64,000 nt of DNA, taken from contig NC_086192.1 in assembly GCF_023053635.1 (NCBI RefSeq), positions 16,220,001-16,284,000 on the forward strand, given 5' to 3'. Shown here in pieces: positions 22,301 to 36,390 of the stretch. The position numbers and the translations under genes are program-made. How positions within the stretch are numbered: position 1 is the stretch's first letter; every line of letters begins with the position of its first letter. The notes under the pieces were generated by a model. It was not told the origin of the DNA, did not search any database, and saw only the letters and a list, made by a program, of their open reading frames with translations. Source of the stretch: Elgaria multicarinata webbii. Taxonomy: Eukaryota; Chordata; Lepidosauria; Squamata; Anguidae.

Positions 22301-25300
22301 ACCCTGCTCTACGGCCCAAAAAGGCTCCCAGAGTGGCTTACAAGGATAAATAATGAACTAGTCCCTGCGCTCAGGCTAACAATCTAGAGGTCGCAGCACA
22401 AAAGGAAAAGGAATCCGGATGGAGGAGGAAAAAGCAATGCTCGGGCATCCCTTCCTAGTGTCAAAGTTCTTATAGATACACGACAACCCAGGACTCCCCA
22501 CAAACTCGTGGGTGCAGCTTGGACCGGGGACCAGGCGCACCCCGGGGCCTCGCAGGGCCAAGCCCTCCCCTGGGCGTGTGCGTTTCCCCACCAGGTCCTT
22601 GTCGGCTCGCCTTGCGTGCAGCCTGTGGCTAACCACTTCCCGTGGCTTTCCCGAAGGCCAAGCCCCGTGACCCGTCCGTGCCTCCCGCTCCCCTTCCTGT
22701 CCCCGCTCTGCCGCCCTCTCGCTTCCGCAGGGTCAGACGCCCAAACCGCTGCCGTGGCATTTTCAGGCCAGCCCCAAATGGGCACATTCGGTCTGACTCT
22801 GTTGTCTTCCTCAATCGGGAGTGGAAATTTCAGAAACCGCAGGCTCCCATTCACCTCCCCGGAGCTGCTTGTGTTTCCACTCAACTCCGAGGGCCCCGTC
22901 ACCCGTTAGGCTGCCTAACTATAGATTTTCATCCCTTGATGGCTTCACAACCTCATCACCAGCTATTAAAGGACCGATTAAAAACAAAGAACTGTGAACT
23001 GTGGAATTTGCCACCACAAAATGCGGGGATGGCCACCAATCTGGATGGCTTTAAAAGGGGGCTAGTCAAATTCCTGGAGGTGAAGGCAATGGCTACTAGT
23101 CCTGACAGCTATGTGCTCTCTCCAGGATCAGAGGCCTGTGTGCACCAGTTGCTGGGGAACATGGGCGGGAAGGTGCAGTTGCACTCAAAGGGCTCCTTTT
23201 GGTCACCTAAGAAATTGCAACAGGTGTGCATAAATAAACCCCTCGCATTCCTGCCTTTTTTTGACGGATTTCATTTTGACACATGGATAACCGTAGGCAT
23301 GCACACAGCACATTTCATTAGGGTGTGCACCCAGGGAATTCTTTTTGAAGGTGGACGCTTATTCATTTATTTATTAAACACTGTAGACACGGATGCCCCT
23401 ACTGAGGCTTGCCTGACTGTGGCAGGGCCATTGCACGGGGGGGGGGGGGCTGGATTGAGGAGATGCTTATTCCTTGAGACCTTCGGGCGTGCCTGGGCAC
23501 AGCCGGCACTCCCCTTGCGCACACCTATGGCGCTAGCCGCCTCGCACACCTGAGGAGGGAAGCCCTCCCGAAGGCGGCCGAGAGAGAACTGCATGCTGAG
23601 CACACAATTTGCCTGTTGCACCTGTTGGGCTCCTACGGCGCTCGGACGAATCGCCACGACCCTTTTTAAAACTTGGTCTGCACGATCCGTCTCACCGGCC
23701 TCTTAACGGAGCATCGCAGCCCATCCTGCAAGGCGCTCAAAAGCAACCAACGGCATCGTCCCTAGGCCCATTTTATGCCCACAACAACCCTGCGAGGTCG
23801 GTCGGGGTCACCTGAAAAGAACACCTGAAACCACCCGACCTGGAAATGTGGCTTCCTGCACGCGAAGCAGGCGCTTCACCCCTGAGCCAAACTCCCAAAC
23901 TCAGCTATGGACACCCACCCCCCTCCTTCAACCCATTTCTTTTGCTTCCAATGTTATTATTGATTCATCCAGTTTTTGCTTCACGGTTTTGCTTTTATGC
24001 ACGAAACTTTCCTCTTCAAATACAGGAGGGGGACGACCGAGAAGCGCTTGCTGTTTGCATTGTATTGAAAGGCAGGAGGGGGATCTCATACGCTGTCAAG
24101 AGCCACCAGGAATGGACCTGCCCTCCATGTGCGCCCAGGGAGACGCCCCCCTTCTTTGCAACCTTGATTCGCCCGCACCGAGAATGATGCAACCCCGAAC
24201 GCACACGCCCTGGTTTCCGACCCACTGAAAATAGTGCTCTCTCTACAACACAATGGACCACACACCCCTCTGTGCGCACACACACACAGCCTGGCCACTT
24301 CCGCTTTTGCCAAGCCATCGCACACGCCAATGTGTCCCCCCCCCACGCCAATATTTCCTCACCCCTGCCCCCTCCCTCCGAGACTTGCACAAATACACCA
24401 CTGCAGCTCCTTTTTACACGCCAACAAACACAGCACAGCCCCACGCCCCGTCCTTCCTCCTCCTCCTCCTCCTCCTCCTCCTCCTCCGCAGAACGCCCCC
24501 AGACAATAAAGAACTCCAAGTAGCTGCAGGGCCTGTTCAGATGACGCACAAAGCCACGGTTAGGCCGCTAACCCTGTTGTAGCAAACGGTTAGTGAGCCT
24601 GTTTAAACCGTGGCTACGTAGCCCCCACGGCTAGGAATGGTTCAGACGACACGCTAAGCCGTCATGTTTAGCTCCAAACGCTTAGCCACCGTCGCTCGGC
24701 GCTTCGTCTCCGAACTGGGTCATTTTGCTCCTCCCTGAGTGCTGCAGCGCCTTGACGACGTTGGTGGCAGCTGTAGCCCGTCAAAAACAACCAGAGCAAC
24801 CCACCCAGCCACCCACTTGACAATTCCTTTCTCTTGTTTATTCCAACAACAGCCCTGTAAGGTAGGCCAGGGTGGACAGAAAAGCGCTCTTCAGGTGTTT
24901 GGGACTTCTGCTCCCAGCATTCCTGGCCATGCTAGCAGGGGCTTCTGGGGGATCTGTCTTTGCCCCCCCCCAAGGGCTGCTGGGGATAATGGGACTTCCA
25001 TCCAGCACATCTGGAGGGCACCAGGACGAAGGAGGACGCTCTAGCTTCGCCGTCCCTGCTGCAACAAACAGCGCGATCCTGTGCATGTTTACTCAGAAGT
25101 AAGCCTCACACTATGTTCCATGAGGTTTGCTTACTTATTATGCACAGGGCTATAGATGTGTTGGACTACAATGCCCATCATTCCCAGCCAGTGCGGCCAA
25201 CGGCTGGGAGAAATGGGAGTTGTGGGCTTTGGGGCAGGCTGATGGACGCCAAGGAAGGCATCGGAGCTGGATTGCGCCAGACAGGCACCCGGTGACAGTT

Positions 25301-27940
25301 CGTCAACCAGCCGCCTCAAAAGTTTCCATTTGGGTCACGGGTTAAAAACTCTCTCCTTGCATCAGCACAGGCCCCTCGGTGTCCAAGGCCTTACTGAGAG
25401 AGTCATCCGCCTCTTGGCTTCAGACGTGGGATGGGGGCTAAAGCACACCAATTAGTTACCTTCAGCAGGAAATTAAGTTAAGGCTCACACCGGGCAGCAG
25501 GTCGGGAGTAGACAAAAGAGTCTGCCGAGAACTTAGGATCCCAAGCACCACCCGTGTCAGGAACTGCCACAGGCCACGGGTGTACCACGTCTCCGGGAGC
25601 CAGCGTGGCGCAAAAAGACAGGATTGATTGCCGGGTTGGTGGTTCGAATCCCTCCTGACGGACAGCCCTGATAACCTCAAATGCTCTTCAGTGACCCCGT
25701 GCCAAAAGACCTCCAGGCAGACGCATTTGGCGGGGTGGGTGGGCGGGGTGGGAGCGTGGCAGAGGCGCTGACCAGGGTAGCACACGCAGCCCAGCGCCAG
25801 TCCCTTACAGCGCAGCAAAGTGTGCCGGGTTGCCAACTTCTCAGCTGCTCCCTGCTGCTGTGCCTGTCAGAGTGGCTGCATGGGCAGAAATCCGGAGGCC
25901 GTGCGTTCGCGGCACAGGAGTCAATGCAATTCCCCTCCCGACATCTGCACAGGCAGCCATTGTGACGGGGTGGGCAGCTGGCCGCGGAACGGCTGCTCTC
26001 GGGTCACCTGCAACTGCGCCTTCCGCCCAGGGTTCCTGCATGCCACGGAAGCCTGAAACAGTGGCGCCAGGAGCCAGGGACTAATGCGCAAGCGTCCAGG
26101 GCCCCACAGCTCGGTACGTTCTCTCTACTGCTGCCCCCAGCGGAGTCCACAGAGCTGCCCCACACCTGAAGAGCCCCTTAACACAGCAGCCGCTGCCTTC
26201 GGGAGGGCTGGAACGCCCATGCAGGCGGACGGCAGCGCTCTGAGCACAGCTGTGCAGCAGCGCAAACCGAGGCGGGCACAACTCGTCGCGCAGGGGTGGG
26301 CACAACTGCGCCGGCCAGAATCCGCTCTCCCACACCAGCCTGGAAAGAGCTTGGGGGGGGGCGCCTGGCATGTCCCCCTCCCCCTGTTCAAAACCTCCAC
26401 GTCCTCACTGGTGGGGCTCAACCTCTGGGATTCGGAGCAAGGCCGGGGCTGATTCCGTACAACGTTCGGTGTGCAACAAAGAGGTCACAAAAAAGGGCCG
26501 GGAGAGCCACTTGCAGCCCACGTGCTACGCAGCCCTGCTGGGCATGAGAGAGTGCCCCTGGGCACGTGCAGAAAGCGTTGCATCCCTCCCTCCCTCCCTC
26601 CCTCGCACTGCCACACTCCAGAGGGATGAAGGAGGGCCTGCCCAGGGGAGGGGGCGACGGCCCCTTCTCCACCCCCTCGTCTCTTACCCGCCATGGGGGG
26701 CCAGCCGTGGTCCGCTCCCATCCCCAGAGGCTGCCGTGGTCCTGCCATTGGGGCTGCTCCATCCAACTCAGGCTCCGCTCCTCTCCTAGCTGGCTTGGGG
26801 TGGAAGGGGGGAGGCTGTGGTGGCGGCTGGTTCCTCATTCAGCCGGGCCTCGGCCCTTTGATTGGCCGGCAGCAGCCCGAGAGGTCGGTGCTGCTGGGCT
26901 GAGGACAGGGAGGTGGTGACCTGGCCCCCACCCATTGCAACAGCAGCCTTGTGGAGCTGACCCAGCGCCTTTCCTGGACCCCTCCCTAGGCCCCTTCTCG
27001 GCAGGCCAAAGGCCACGCTGGAGCATGGGGAGAGAGGCACGGGGGGGGGGGGCTTGGGAGATGCTTTCGGCCCTCTAGCACCAGGGTGAGCGGGTGCGGA
27101 AGACCCAACGGGAGGAGAGAAAGCCGGGCGCTTCACCCTGCCTAGAAGCAAGGCCGGCCTCCAAAGGGCCAAAAACCCCAGCAGTGTAGGAAGCAGCAGG
27201 TAGAGAGGAAAAGGCGCTTTGCCCATGCTCATAGGCACCCCGCCCACATCTTTGTACTCCTTGGGGATCAAGCCCCAGTTCTGGGAACACTGCTCAGAGC
27301 TAAGCCAAACGCTGGGGTTGCCAGCTTTTCATTGACCGGCTCCGCTCCAGTGCCTTTCAATGGACTCTTGAGATGCAGGAGAAGTTTCCCTGCCACTGCA
27401 AACACCCTCATCACTTCACCCTTCACGCCAGGAAAATCCACCGGCTGGAGTTAAAGGCATGGGAGCAATTAAAAAAAGGAGAACTTGGCAACCCCATCCA
27501 ACCCCAGCATTTTCCATTAAAACAAAGAAAGACTGAAGTAATATTAGCCACATTTGGGGCGATAGAACTTGGACCACGACAACCAGTCAATTAAAAACAT
27601 TTTACTCAGTTTAGACGTGGCTCCCATTAGTTGGGACCTGTTACTAGACCTGGCAATTAGTTTATTATTATACACTTCCTTTTGCTTCTAGTACAGAACT
27701 TTAAGGAGGCTTCATGCAATCATACTCTGTTTTAATTCCATCTATTTTCAATATTTATTATGTGTGTTCATATGTTTTATCGGTCTGCTGACTGTACATT
27801 GGCTGCTTTACTAGAATCCCCCAAAATCGCCAGGTACAAAAGCCATACAGGTAAGAGAGAAACAGTTCTGATCTCACAGGGATTTCAGCCCAAAGCCTCT
27901 CCTCCTGGTTACCCTCCGCTATCTTAATTTCTTCTCTAAT

Positions 27941-27977
<37 letters not shown>

Positions 27978-29567
27978 TCTCTGTCGAATTTCGGTCATTC
28001 CTATCGAATTTTGGTTGCGGGGAAAAGCTCATTTGCTGGTTGCTCTCGTCAAACCCACAGGAGCCGGGAGCCCTTGTCCATTTGCCCCAAATCACCCAGA
28101 GAGCGATCCCAACCTATCTCGAAGAAGGCTCAGTGGTGGAGTCCCTGTTTGCATGAAGAAGGTTGCAGGTTGTTGGTTCAGTATATCCAGCACTGCCGGT
28201 CAGTATTGGCAATACTGAGCTAGGTGGACCCAGGGAATAAGGCCTCTTCCTACCTTCTGCGCACCCGAAGCCAAAATCCAGCCTCTCCGCTCCGAAAGTC
28301 TAAACACCAGCAGCCTGGATACAGAAGCCCACCGCGGCCTTCTTACCCCCGCTCTCCTGCTCGGCAGCCCCCGGCCTCCCCCTCCCCAGAAATTTCCCCT
28401 TTTTCAGGCTGATAAGTTTTCCTTCCTCTCCGTCTGGGCCCCGGTGTGGTTTCATGTTCCTTTAACGCAAGCTGTATTTGAGGAAATGCCGCAAGGCGTG
28501 GGCCACGCTGTCTCCCGCACCAAATCTTGAGGGGTCCCGTCTTCGCCTCCGCTGACATCCCATGGGTGGGAGCAAGGGGAAACCACGTCCATTTTCTGTG
28601 TGTGTGTCTGCCCCCCCCCCACTTCCCTCTGGCCACAGCTCATCTGCCGCTCACCAATTGTTACGCATCTGCTGACACGATTCCCCGCATCGCTGCAGAG
28701 GGAAACACAGAGCGCCTTTTCTGTGCTGCCGTCTGGTGTGTGTGTGTCCTGCCCCCAAAGACTTAATTTGGGGCAAATTTGTTTCGTACAAAAACGCAGC
28801 CGTCAAATCGAGATGCCTGCAGTGTGAACGGGGAACAAGGGTGTGGTGGTTTAAGTCAAAGGTAGGCAACCTTAGCCCGAGGGCTTAATCCGGCCCTCTG
28901 GGGTGTTCTGGGTGGCCACGCCTCATTCCCCGCCCCTTTTCCACCAGCCAGCCAGCCATCATTCAGTAGTTTCCTGGGTTCTGTACAGCTCCATTCTCCG
29001 CCCGGGATTGAAGCACCTTCCTTAAGGCTGCGATATTGGCAGGAAAGAGATTCCGCTCCCCTATTTAAGGGCTTTTGTGCCTTTAATTAAAACATGCTGT
29101 GTTTGCAAGTGGAGCTCACTGTATTGCTTCCCTGATGAAGGAATTTAAAAGTTTCTTGGTCACTTTCATTGTTTCCCGCTGATCATGTCTGCGTATTAAT
29201 AATGAATACCCTACTATTTGCCCTGAGAATTCCCCCAATATCCATTCCTTTATCCACAGGAGCACAGAGGCCTTTAATGACTGGTTTAAACAAGCTTTAT
29301 ACATAGCCAAACAATGCTGTTTCTCTTTTAAGAAACGAAAGGAGAGGAAATAATATTATTACCAGCAAACCAGTAATTAAATCCTTCCTCCTGACTGCAA
29401 TAAAATAGAACTGGACATGGGAACGATTTCAAAAGGCCATTCAGTCTTCAAGGAGCAATTATCACCTACACAGCATTCCAGCCAGAATGACTGGGATTTA
29501 TTCTTTTTAAATAAATAAGCATTTGACTCCGCTGCTTCTTACTTTTTATTTATTGATCAGACCGCGC

Positions 29568-29609
<42 letters not shown>

Positions 29610-32600
29610 CCATGATTTGCTTGTTACTGGTTTTTTGTCTTTGTTATTGGGTGTTTTTCGTTTGTTAATTATTATTTTTTAATGTTTTCTTTGGGGGAAA
29701 AGGGAAAATCCTCTTTAAAAATACATAACATATATTTGTGAGTAAACACTAAGAGAGGATCTCATTGCTGGATAATACCATCAATGTAATTAATTTCTTT
29801 TTAAATCAATTTCCAGATTAATTTATTTTATCCTGCTAAATGTATTTAATTGACATCCCAAATATACGTATATAAATTTCCCACACCTCCCGCCCTCCAA
29901 GTGTCCAACCATGCCCCTTTCCCCACATGGCAATTAATTAATGGCATTAATTTCCAAAGAAGCGGCTTCCTACCAGATATCTCCATGAAATCGTCCAGGC
30001 TCGGTTGCAGCGGAGCCAGGTCTGGCTGGATCATGTCCGCGTTGCCGACGTAGGCTGCAAGAGAGGAACCGCCAAGCGAAAGTTCAGGAGAATCATAGAA
30101 TAGCAGAGCTGGAAGGGGCCTACAAGGCCATCGAGTCCAACCCCCTGCTCAAGGCAGGAATCCACCCTAAAGCATCCCTGACAGAGAGCTGTCCAGCTGC
30201 CTCTTGAAGGCCTCTAGTGTGGGAGAGCCCACAACCTCCCTAGGTAACTGATTCCACCGTCGCACTGCTCTAACAGTCGGGAAGTTTTTCCTGATGTCCA
30301 TCCGGAATCTGGCTTCCTGTCACTTGAGCCCGTTATTCCGTGTCCTGCACTCTGGGAGGATCGAGAAGAGATCCTGGCCCTCCTCTGTGGGACAACCTTT
30401 TAAGTACTTGAAGAGTGCTCTCACGTCTCCCCTCAATCTTCTCTTCTCCAGGCTAAACATGCCCAGTTCTTTCAGCCTCTCTTCATAGGGCTTTGTTTCC
30501 AGACCCCTGATCCTCCTGGTTGCCCTCCTCTGGACACGCTCCAGCTTGTCTGCGTCCTTCTTGAAGTGTGGAGCCCAGAACTGGACGCAATACTCTAGAT
30601 GAGGCCTAAACAGGGCCGAATGGAGAAGGCTCCTCATTCCAGTTGAGGTTCGCCACAACTCACACTCGGAACAGGAGGCTTACCCCCCGCCCCCAGCTTT
30701 GTCGAAACCTGGCGAGCAGCTGTGCTTGGGCTGTGCTTGGTCTGCCCGGAGTTTGGACCTTGCCAGCGGGCATCAGCACCTAAGAATGGCTGGATGGGGC
30801 CTTTAAGCCCCCTTTTAGGCAGCCTCTGGAGAAGGAATGGAAGTGACCGACCGCCTGAAAGAAGGCCGCTGGCATGAATCTCCTCCAGACGCGGCTGTTT
30901 CGGCTGTTCCATAGCACACAGGAGTGCAGAACCACAAGCCCGCGGGCACGCCTGGCTCTCGGGAGTTCCCCAAATGGCCACTCCCTCTTCCCTTGGCTCC
31001 ACCCCTTTCCTGCTAATTGCCCATCCTTTCTGTCTTCTTGTGCAGCCCCCCTCCCCGGTCTAAAGGGATTGAAACGTCTCCCGTAGGGCTGAATGACTGG
31101 TATCTGGGGATGCTGGTATTTGGGGTAGTTTGCTGCTTCGCCTCGGACCCGGTCCCTTTGGCCCCATTCCCTTCGCCCTCAGGATGCACCCCCTCCCAAG
31201 GGCTTCTCCCGAACTGGAACTGATCCCCAGGCTGGCAAAGGCCCGACACCCATCCCGGGACCTGGGATCGGGTGCCGGAGCCGCCTTGCGACTAGCGGGA
31301 TTACCTTCTTCCGGCGGGGGCTGCGGAGGGCAGCTGGCCTGGGTCATGGTGAAGAGGGTGTCCGAGATGTCCGAGAGGAAGCTGTCCAGGTCAAAGAGCT
31401 GCCTCCCCTCCGCCTCTTCCTCCTCGTCCCTCAGCAGCATCGGGACCACGTTGCAGAAGAGCTGGTCACACCAATGGTTGGTCAGTTTCCAGGCGCCCTC
31501 CTCCTAAAGGGGAGAGGCGGAGCGGTCAGCCAGGGCGAACTGCCGGGGGGGGCTGGCCCCGGAGGAACCCCAAGTCCGGTCCAGCCAGCCTGGCTGCCCG
31601 AGCCCCCTCTTCCTCACTCACCGGTTTGGGGCTGGGCACCTCCCCTTCCCGGCTGAACCTGTGGAGCTGCAAGAGAAAGGCCACGTTAGGGCTGGTGGGC
31701 TGGTGGCAAGACTGCAGGGGACCACGCCAAGGCCGCCCCTTCTGCGTCTGGTCCTGGTGCAGCCTCCGGGTACGCTCAGAAATGGAATCCGGATCTCAGG
31801 TGGAAAGAGGTTCAACTCCCTTGTTGGGGGGGGGGTATCAAACTTGTTTTGCTGGAAGCCCCCCAACCCCCATACCTGCCCTGAACCATAGCCTTTATTA
31901 TTATTTTATTACTTTATTATTGCATTTATATCCCATCTCAGGTGAACAAAACCTGACCCTTTTCTTGTAGTAGATCCGCCATTTGTGATATTCCTTCATC
32001 ACCACCTCGATCCGGCGCTTCCAATAGCTCCCCTCCAGCACAACAGCCTAGAAGGACGCAACCAACACAGGAGTAAGGACAAAGGGAAACAACACACACA
32101 CACACACGGATCATGGCCTTTCCTCCAACTGCTGTGTTGGGCTACAATTCCCTCTATTTGGGGGATTTGATGGGGTCTTGAATGTAACTGGTGAATTGTT
32201 TTCATGCTCCCTGCTATTTTAGTTATTTTATTGGGGGAGGGGAGGGTGCACGTAAGGATGTAAGAAGAGCCCTAAGGCTGGATCAGACCCAGGGTCCATC
32301 TAGTGCAGCGCTCTGTTCACACAGTGGCCTGCCAGCTGTCGACCAGGGACCAACCAAGCAGGACATGGTGCAACAGCACCCTCCCACCCCTGTTCCCCTG
32401 CAACTGGTGCACACAGGCTTACTGCCTCGAATACTGGAGGTAGCACAGAGCCATCAGGGTTGGCAACCTGGTGTTGAACTCTACCCACCAAGTAGATCCA
32501 GCACCTTCTATTGCTCCTTGAGAGTCCTGGTTGGACATCAGGAAAAACGTCCTGCCTGTTAGAGCAGTACGACAATGGAATCAGTGAGGTTGTGGGAGGT

Positions 32601-35600
32601 GGTGGGCTCTCCCACACTAGAGGCCTTCAAGAGGCAGCTGGACAACCCTCTGTCGGGGATGCTGTAGGGTGGATTCCTGCATTGAGCAGGGGGTTGGACT
32701 CGATGGCCTTGTAGGCCCCTTCCAACTCTGCTATTCTATGATTCTATGATACTATGAAAGCCAAAATGGATTCACAGCCCCACCGAAATCAGAGCCACCA
32801 GCCACCATTGGCGGGGCGCATCCTGACATCACCCGGCCTTCCTCAAGACCAGGAAATCTGGCCTTACACTCAGAGGGGGACATGGGAGAACACACAGGCT
32901 CTTAAACCTCTGCCTAGTCCTTTCCCCATGTCCGCATCGCTACACACACACACAGAGTTTCGAGATGGATATAAAAAAAAACCCGTTTGGGTTGACACTC
33001 ACTTCCGGCTTGCGGTGTTCGTCCGCCTCAGACCCGTCCAGGGGGGTGACAAACCCACACACGGGGCTCTTCCTGCGTTCCACATCTGTGGCGGCAGAGA
33101 ATCCAAGGGGGTCAATGTCCCCAATCCGGCCACTGATGGCCCCCGCCTCTCCTCCCCAGTCCAGGCCGCCGCCGCCGCCGCCCCCCCCCTTCCACCTAGC
33201 CAAGACGGAGCCAGGCTTCTACCAGAAGAATCATCCACTTCCACCCACAAGTGTCCAGGCTGAGACTGGATCCTCTGACTCCCACCCTAAAAATGCTCCT
33301 CTGGGTGGGACACCCATGGCCACCCCCAATGGCTCCCTCAGACAGAGACTCCAGCACGGTCTAACCAGTGACATTTTCGCCACAGGATACTGCAGTGGGT
33401 GAGAAGCCCCCCCACCCCACATCCAGTTGTGGGTGGGGGGCCCTTGGCATCTCTTCCCAGGCACATGGGGCCAGAGGGAATTCCTGGATCCCCAGCTCCT
33501 TGCATAAACAGACAGTGTGAAAGGACACGATCCCAGTAGCTGTGGTGCAACGGAACAATGGACTCGCAGGGTCGAAGGCCCACCACTCTTCGATCAGCAG
33601 GGGCATGGACCCCCCTCAGATGTCCCTAGTCCCACTGAACTCAGCTACAATCCCCACAGCAACTGCGGGGAGGGATTTTCCCAGCTACAAACTCTTGTCC
33701 CCCTGTCGTAACGCAAGTCATTTTGGGGTAGCTTGGCTTTGGCTCCACAATTCAAGAAGGATGCAGACAAGCTGGAGCGTGTTCAGAGGAGGGCAACCAG
33801 GATGATCAGGGGTCTGGAAACAAAGCCCTATGAAGAGAGGCTGAAAGAACTGGGCATGTTTAGCCTGGAGAAGAGAAGATGGAGGGGAGACATGAGAGCC
33901 CCCTTCAAGGCCTTGAAAGATTGTCACACAGAGGAGGGCCAGGATCTCTTCTCCATCATCCGAGAGTGCAAGTCACGGAATAACGGGCTCAAGTTAAAGG
34001 AAGCCAGATTCCGGCTGGACATCAGGAAAAACCTCCTGGCTGTTAGAGCAGTATGACAATGGAACCAGTGACCTAGGGAGGTGGTGGGCTCTCCCACACT
34101 AGAGGCCTTCAAGAGGCAGCTGGACAACCCTCTGTCAGGGATGCTTTAAGGTGGATTCCTGCATTGAGCAGGGGGTTGGACTTGATGGCCTTATAGACAC
34201 CTTCCAACTCTACTATTCTATGATTCTATGATTCTACGAGCCATGCGCTTGACCCAGGAGCTGCTCCTGGAGGATGTGAAAACTGTGAGAAATGGATGGT
34301 TGATAGGGATCAACGGAGCTGCCTGCAATTTTGGGAGTCTCCTTGGGGGCGTGGCTGGGGGGTATCACATGCCAAGGGCCGCCCTTCATCCCCGTGTGCT
34401 GGGGCTCCGTCCAGCCACCCTGACCATCTGCAGCCCTCAAACTCACACTGGATATACCAGGCTCTCCAAATGGCGTTGTTGAGGCGGATCTTGTCCCGGC
34501 AGAGCAAGTGCAAACCCTTGAAATTCTTCCATTTGGGGGACACCAACTTCCCACTGAAAGGTCAAGCAACAGGATATGAATAAGGGTGTGTGTGTGTGTG
34601 TGTGCGGCAAAAGCGGAACAACACAGGGACTGCCAACATTTGAGCGAGGGTCAGGCTCCTGTGCCATTAAATTGCTCCAAAACCATTAAAAATGAAGACG
34701 CCCAAGAGGTGAAGATTTCCCCACCATTATTCGGGGAGCAGAAGAGAAAGATCATTTGCCAGGAGAGCTAAATTATCTGTTAAATTTCTGACTAAAGCAT
34801 TTTTATCCAACTCCTCAGCTGAAAAGTTTCCCAGAGTGCTTTACATACAATCCATCAAAGCAAGCTGGTCCTTCTGCCTGCAGGCTTGCAATCTAAAATG
34901 ACACAACACAAAAGGCAGGGGAGAAAAGACGGGGGGGGGGAATCACGTGGCCTAAATGGAACAGCCATGGTCAGGAGCAGTGTACCTGTTCTGGGGGACA
35001 AGCAACTAAGGTAAGTTGTTGCCTGCATCCCCTACTTGGGGGTCTTCTCAGGGGCATCCGGTTGACCAGCACCGGAAACAGGAAAGCACGACTCATTTAT
35101 TCGATTTTTAGCGCACCCAATAACAGAATGTTTTTGGGGCGGGTTTCATGGGCTTGATGGATCCTTGGTCTGATCCAGCAGGCCTTTGGAAGTCCATTGA
35201 TGGTTATCAGGTATGGATGCTAAGAAATGGAGCCTCCGTATTCAGAAGCAATCTACCTACGAGTCCTGGAGGCTGAGGATAAATCAGACCTTTATTCAAA
35301 ATCATAAGGACTGGGATCTTTCTTCACTTTTAGGAGAATGAGCACAGCTCAGTGGCAGAGCGCAGTGCCTTGCCTGCAAAATGGTCTGACTCAGTTTAAG
35401 GCAGCATCCTGTGTTTCCTCAGACTCTGAGGATGACGCCCTAATACCGTATTTCTTCGATTCTAAGACACACTTTTTTCCCCATATAAACATCTCTAAAA
35501 ATGGGGTGCATCTTAGAATCGTGGGTGCGTTTATTATTTCTTAGAATCAAAGCTTTTTTTCTGTTGGTGGTACTGAAATTAGTGTGCGTCTTACGATCGA

Positions 35601-36333
35601 TGGCGTCTTAGAATCAAAGAAATATGGTAGTTCCTCCTGTCCCTCAGCCACATAGAAACAAGATGCTACCAAAAATGACTGTGGGCCCTTTAAGAACTAC
35701 AGTTAGCACCCAGTGGGGGCATCACTTCTGAAGGTCCTGGGCCTGGCAGCCTTATGAAGGCCTCAGTTGCCAGCAAGCCTTTGCTGGGACAACAGCTCTC
35801 CCTGTGGGGAAACATCCCCTGCAGTGTGCTGTCCAGGGTCCTGAACGTTCCTTCCTTTGCTCCGACCCTGCTTTCCTGGACCAGACAGTTTTTAAATGGA
35901 TGTGAGTGACCATGGTCCCCTCCCTCAGGGAACCCATCTTCTCACCATCATTGTCACCAGCTGCTGTTCCTCAGTTGCCAGCAGGCCTTTGCTGGGACAA
36001 CAGCTCTCCCTGTGGGGAAACATCCCCTGCAGTGTGCTCTCCAGGGTCCTGAACATTCCTTCCTTTGCTCCGACCCTGATTTCCTGGACCACACAGTGCT
36101 TAAATGGATGTGAGTGACCATGGTCCCCTCCTTCAGGGAACCCGTCTTCTCACCGCCATTGTCACCAGCTGCTATTCCTCAGTTGCCAGCAGGCCTTTGC
36201 TGGGACAACAGCTCTCCCTGTGGGGAAACAGCCCCAGCAGTATCCCCCTGCAGTGTGCTGTCCATGGTCCTGAACCTCTGAAACATCTGGATAGTACCAG
36301 GATGGGAAGTATCTGGAGGGTACCACGTTGTTT

Positions 36334-36390
<57 letters not shown>

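Noticed and set aside
30320-30658. 112-codon minus-strand frame as a host gene
   Set aside because: It is the C-terminal reverse-transcriptase region of a 5'-truncated CR1 LINE, not a host gene.
33733-34056. 107-codon plus-strand frame as a host gene
   Set aside because: CR1 ORF2 C-terminus again. The upstream part of the element is missing.
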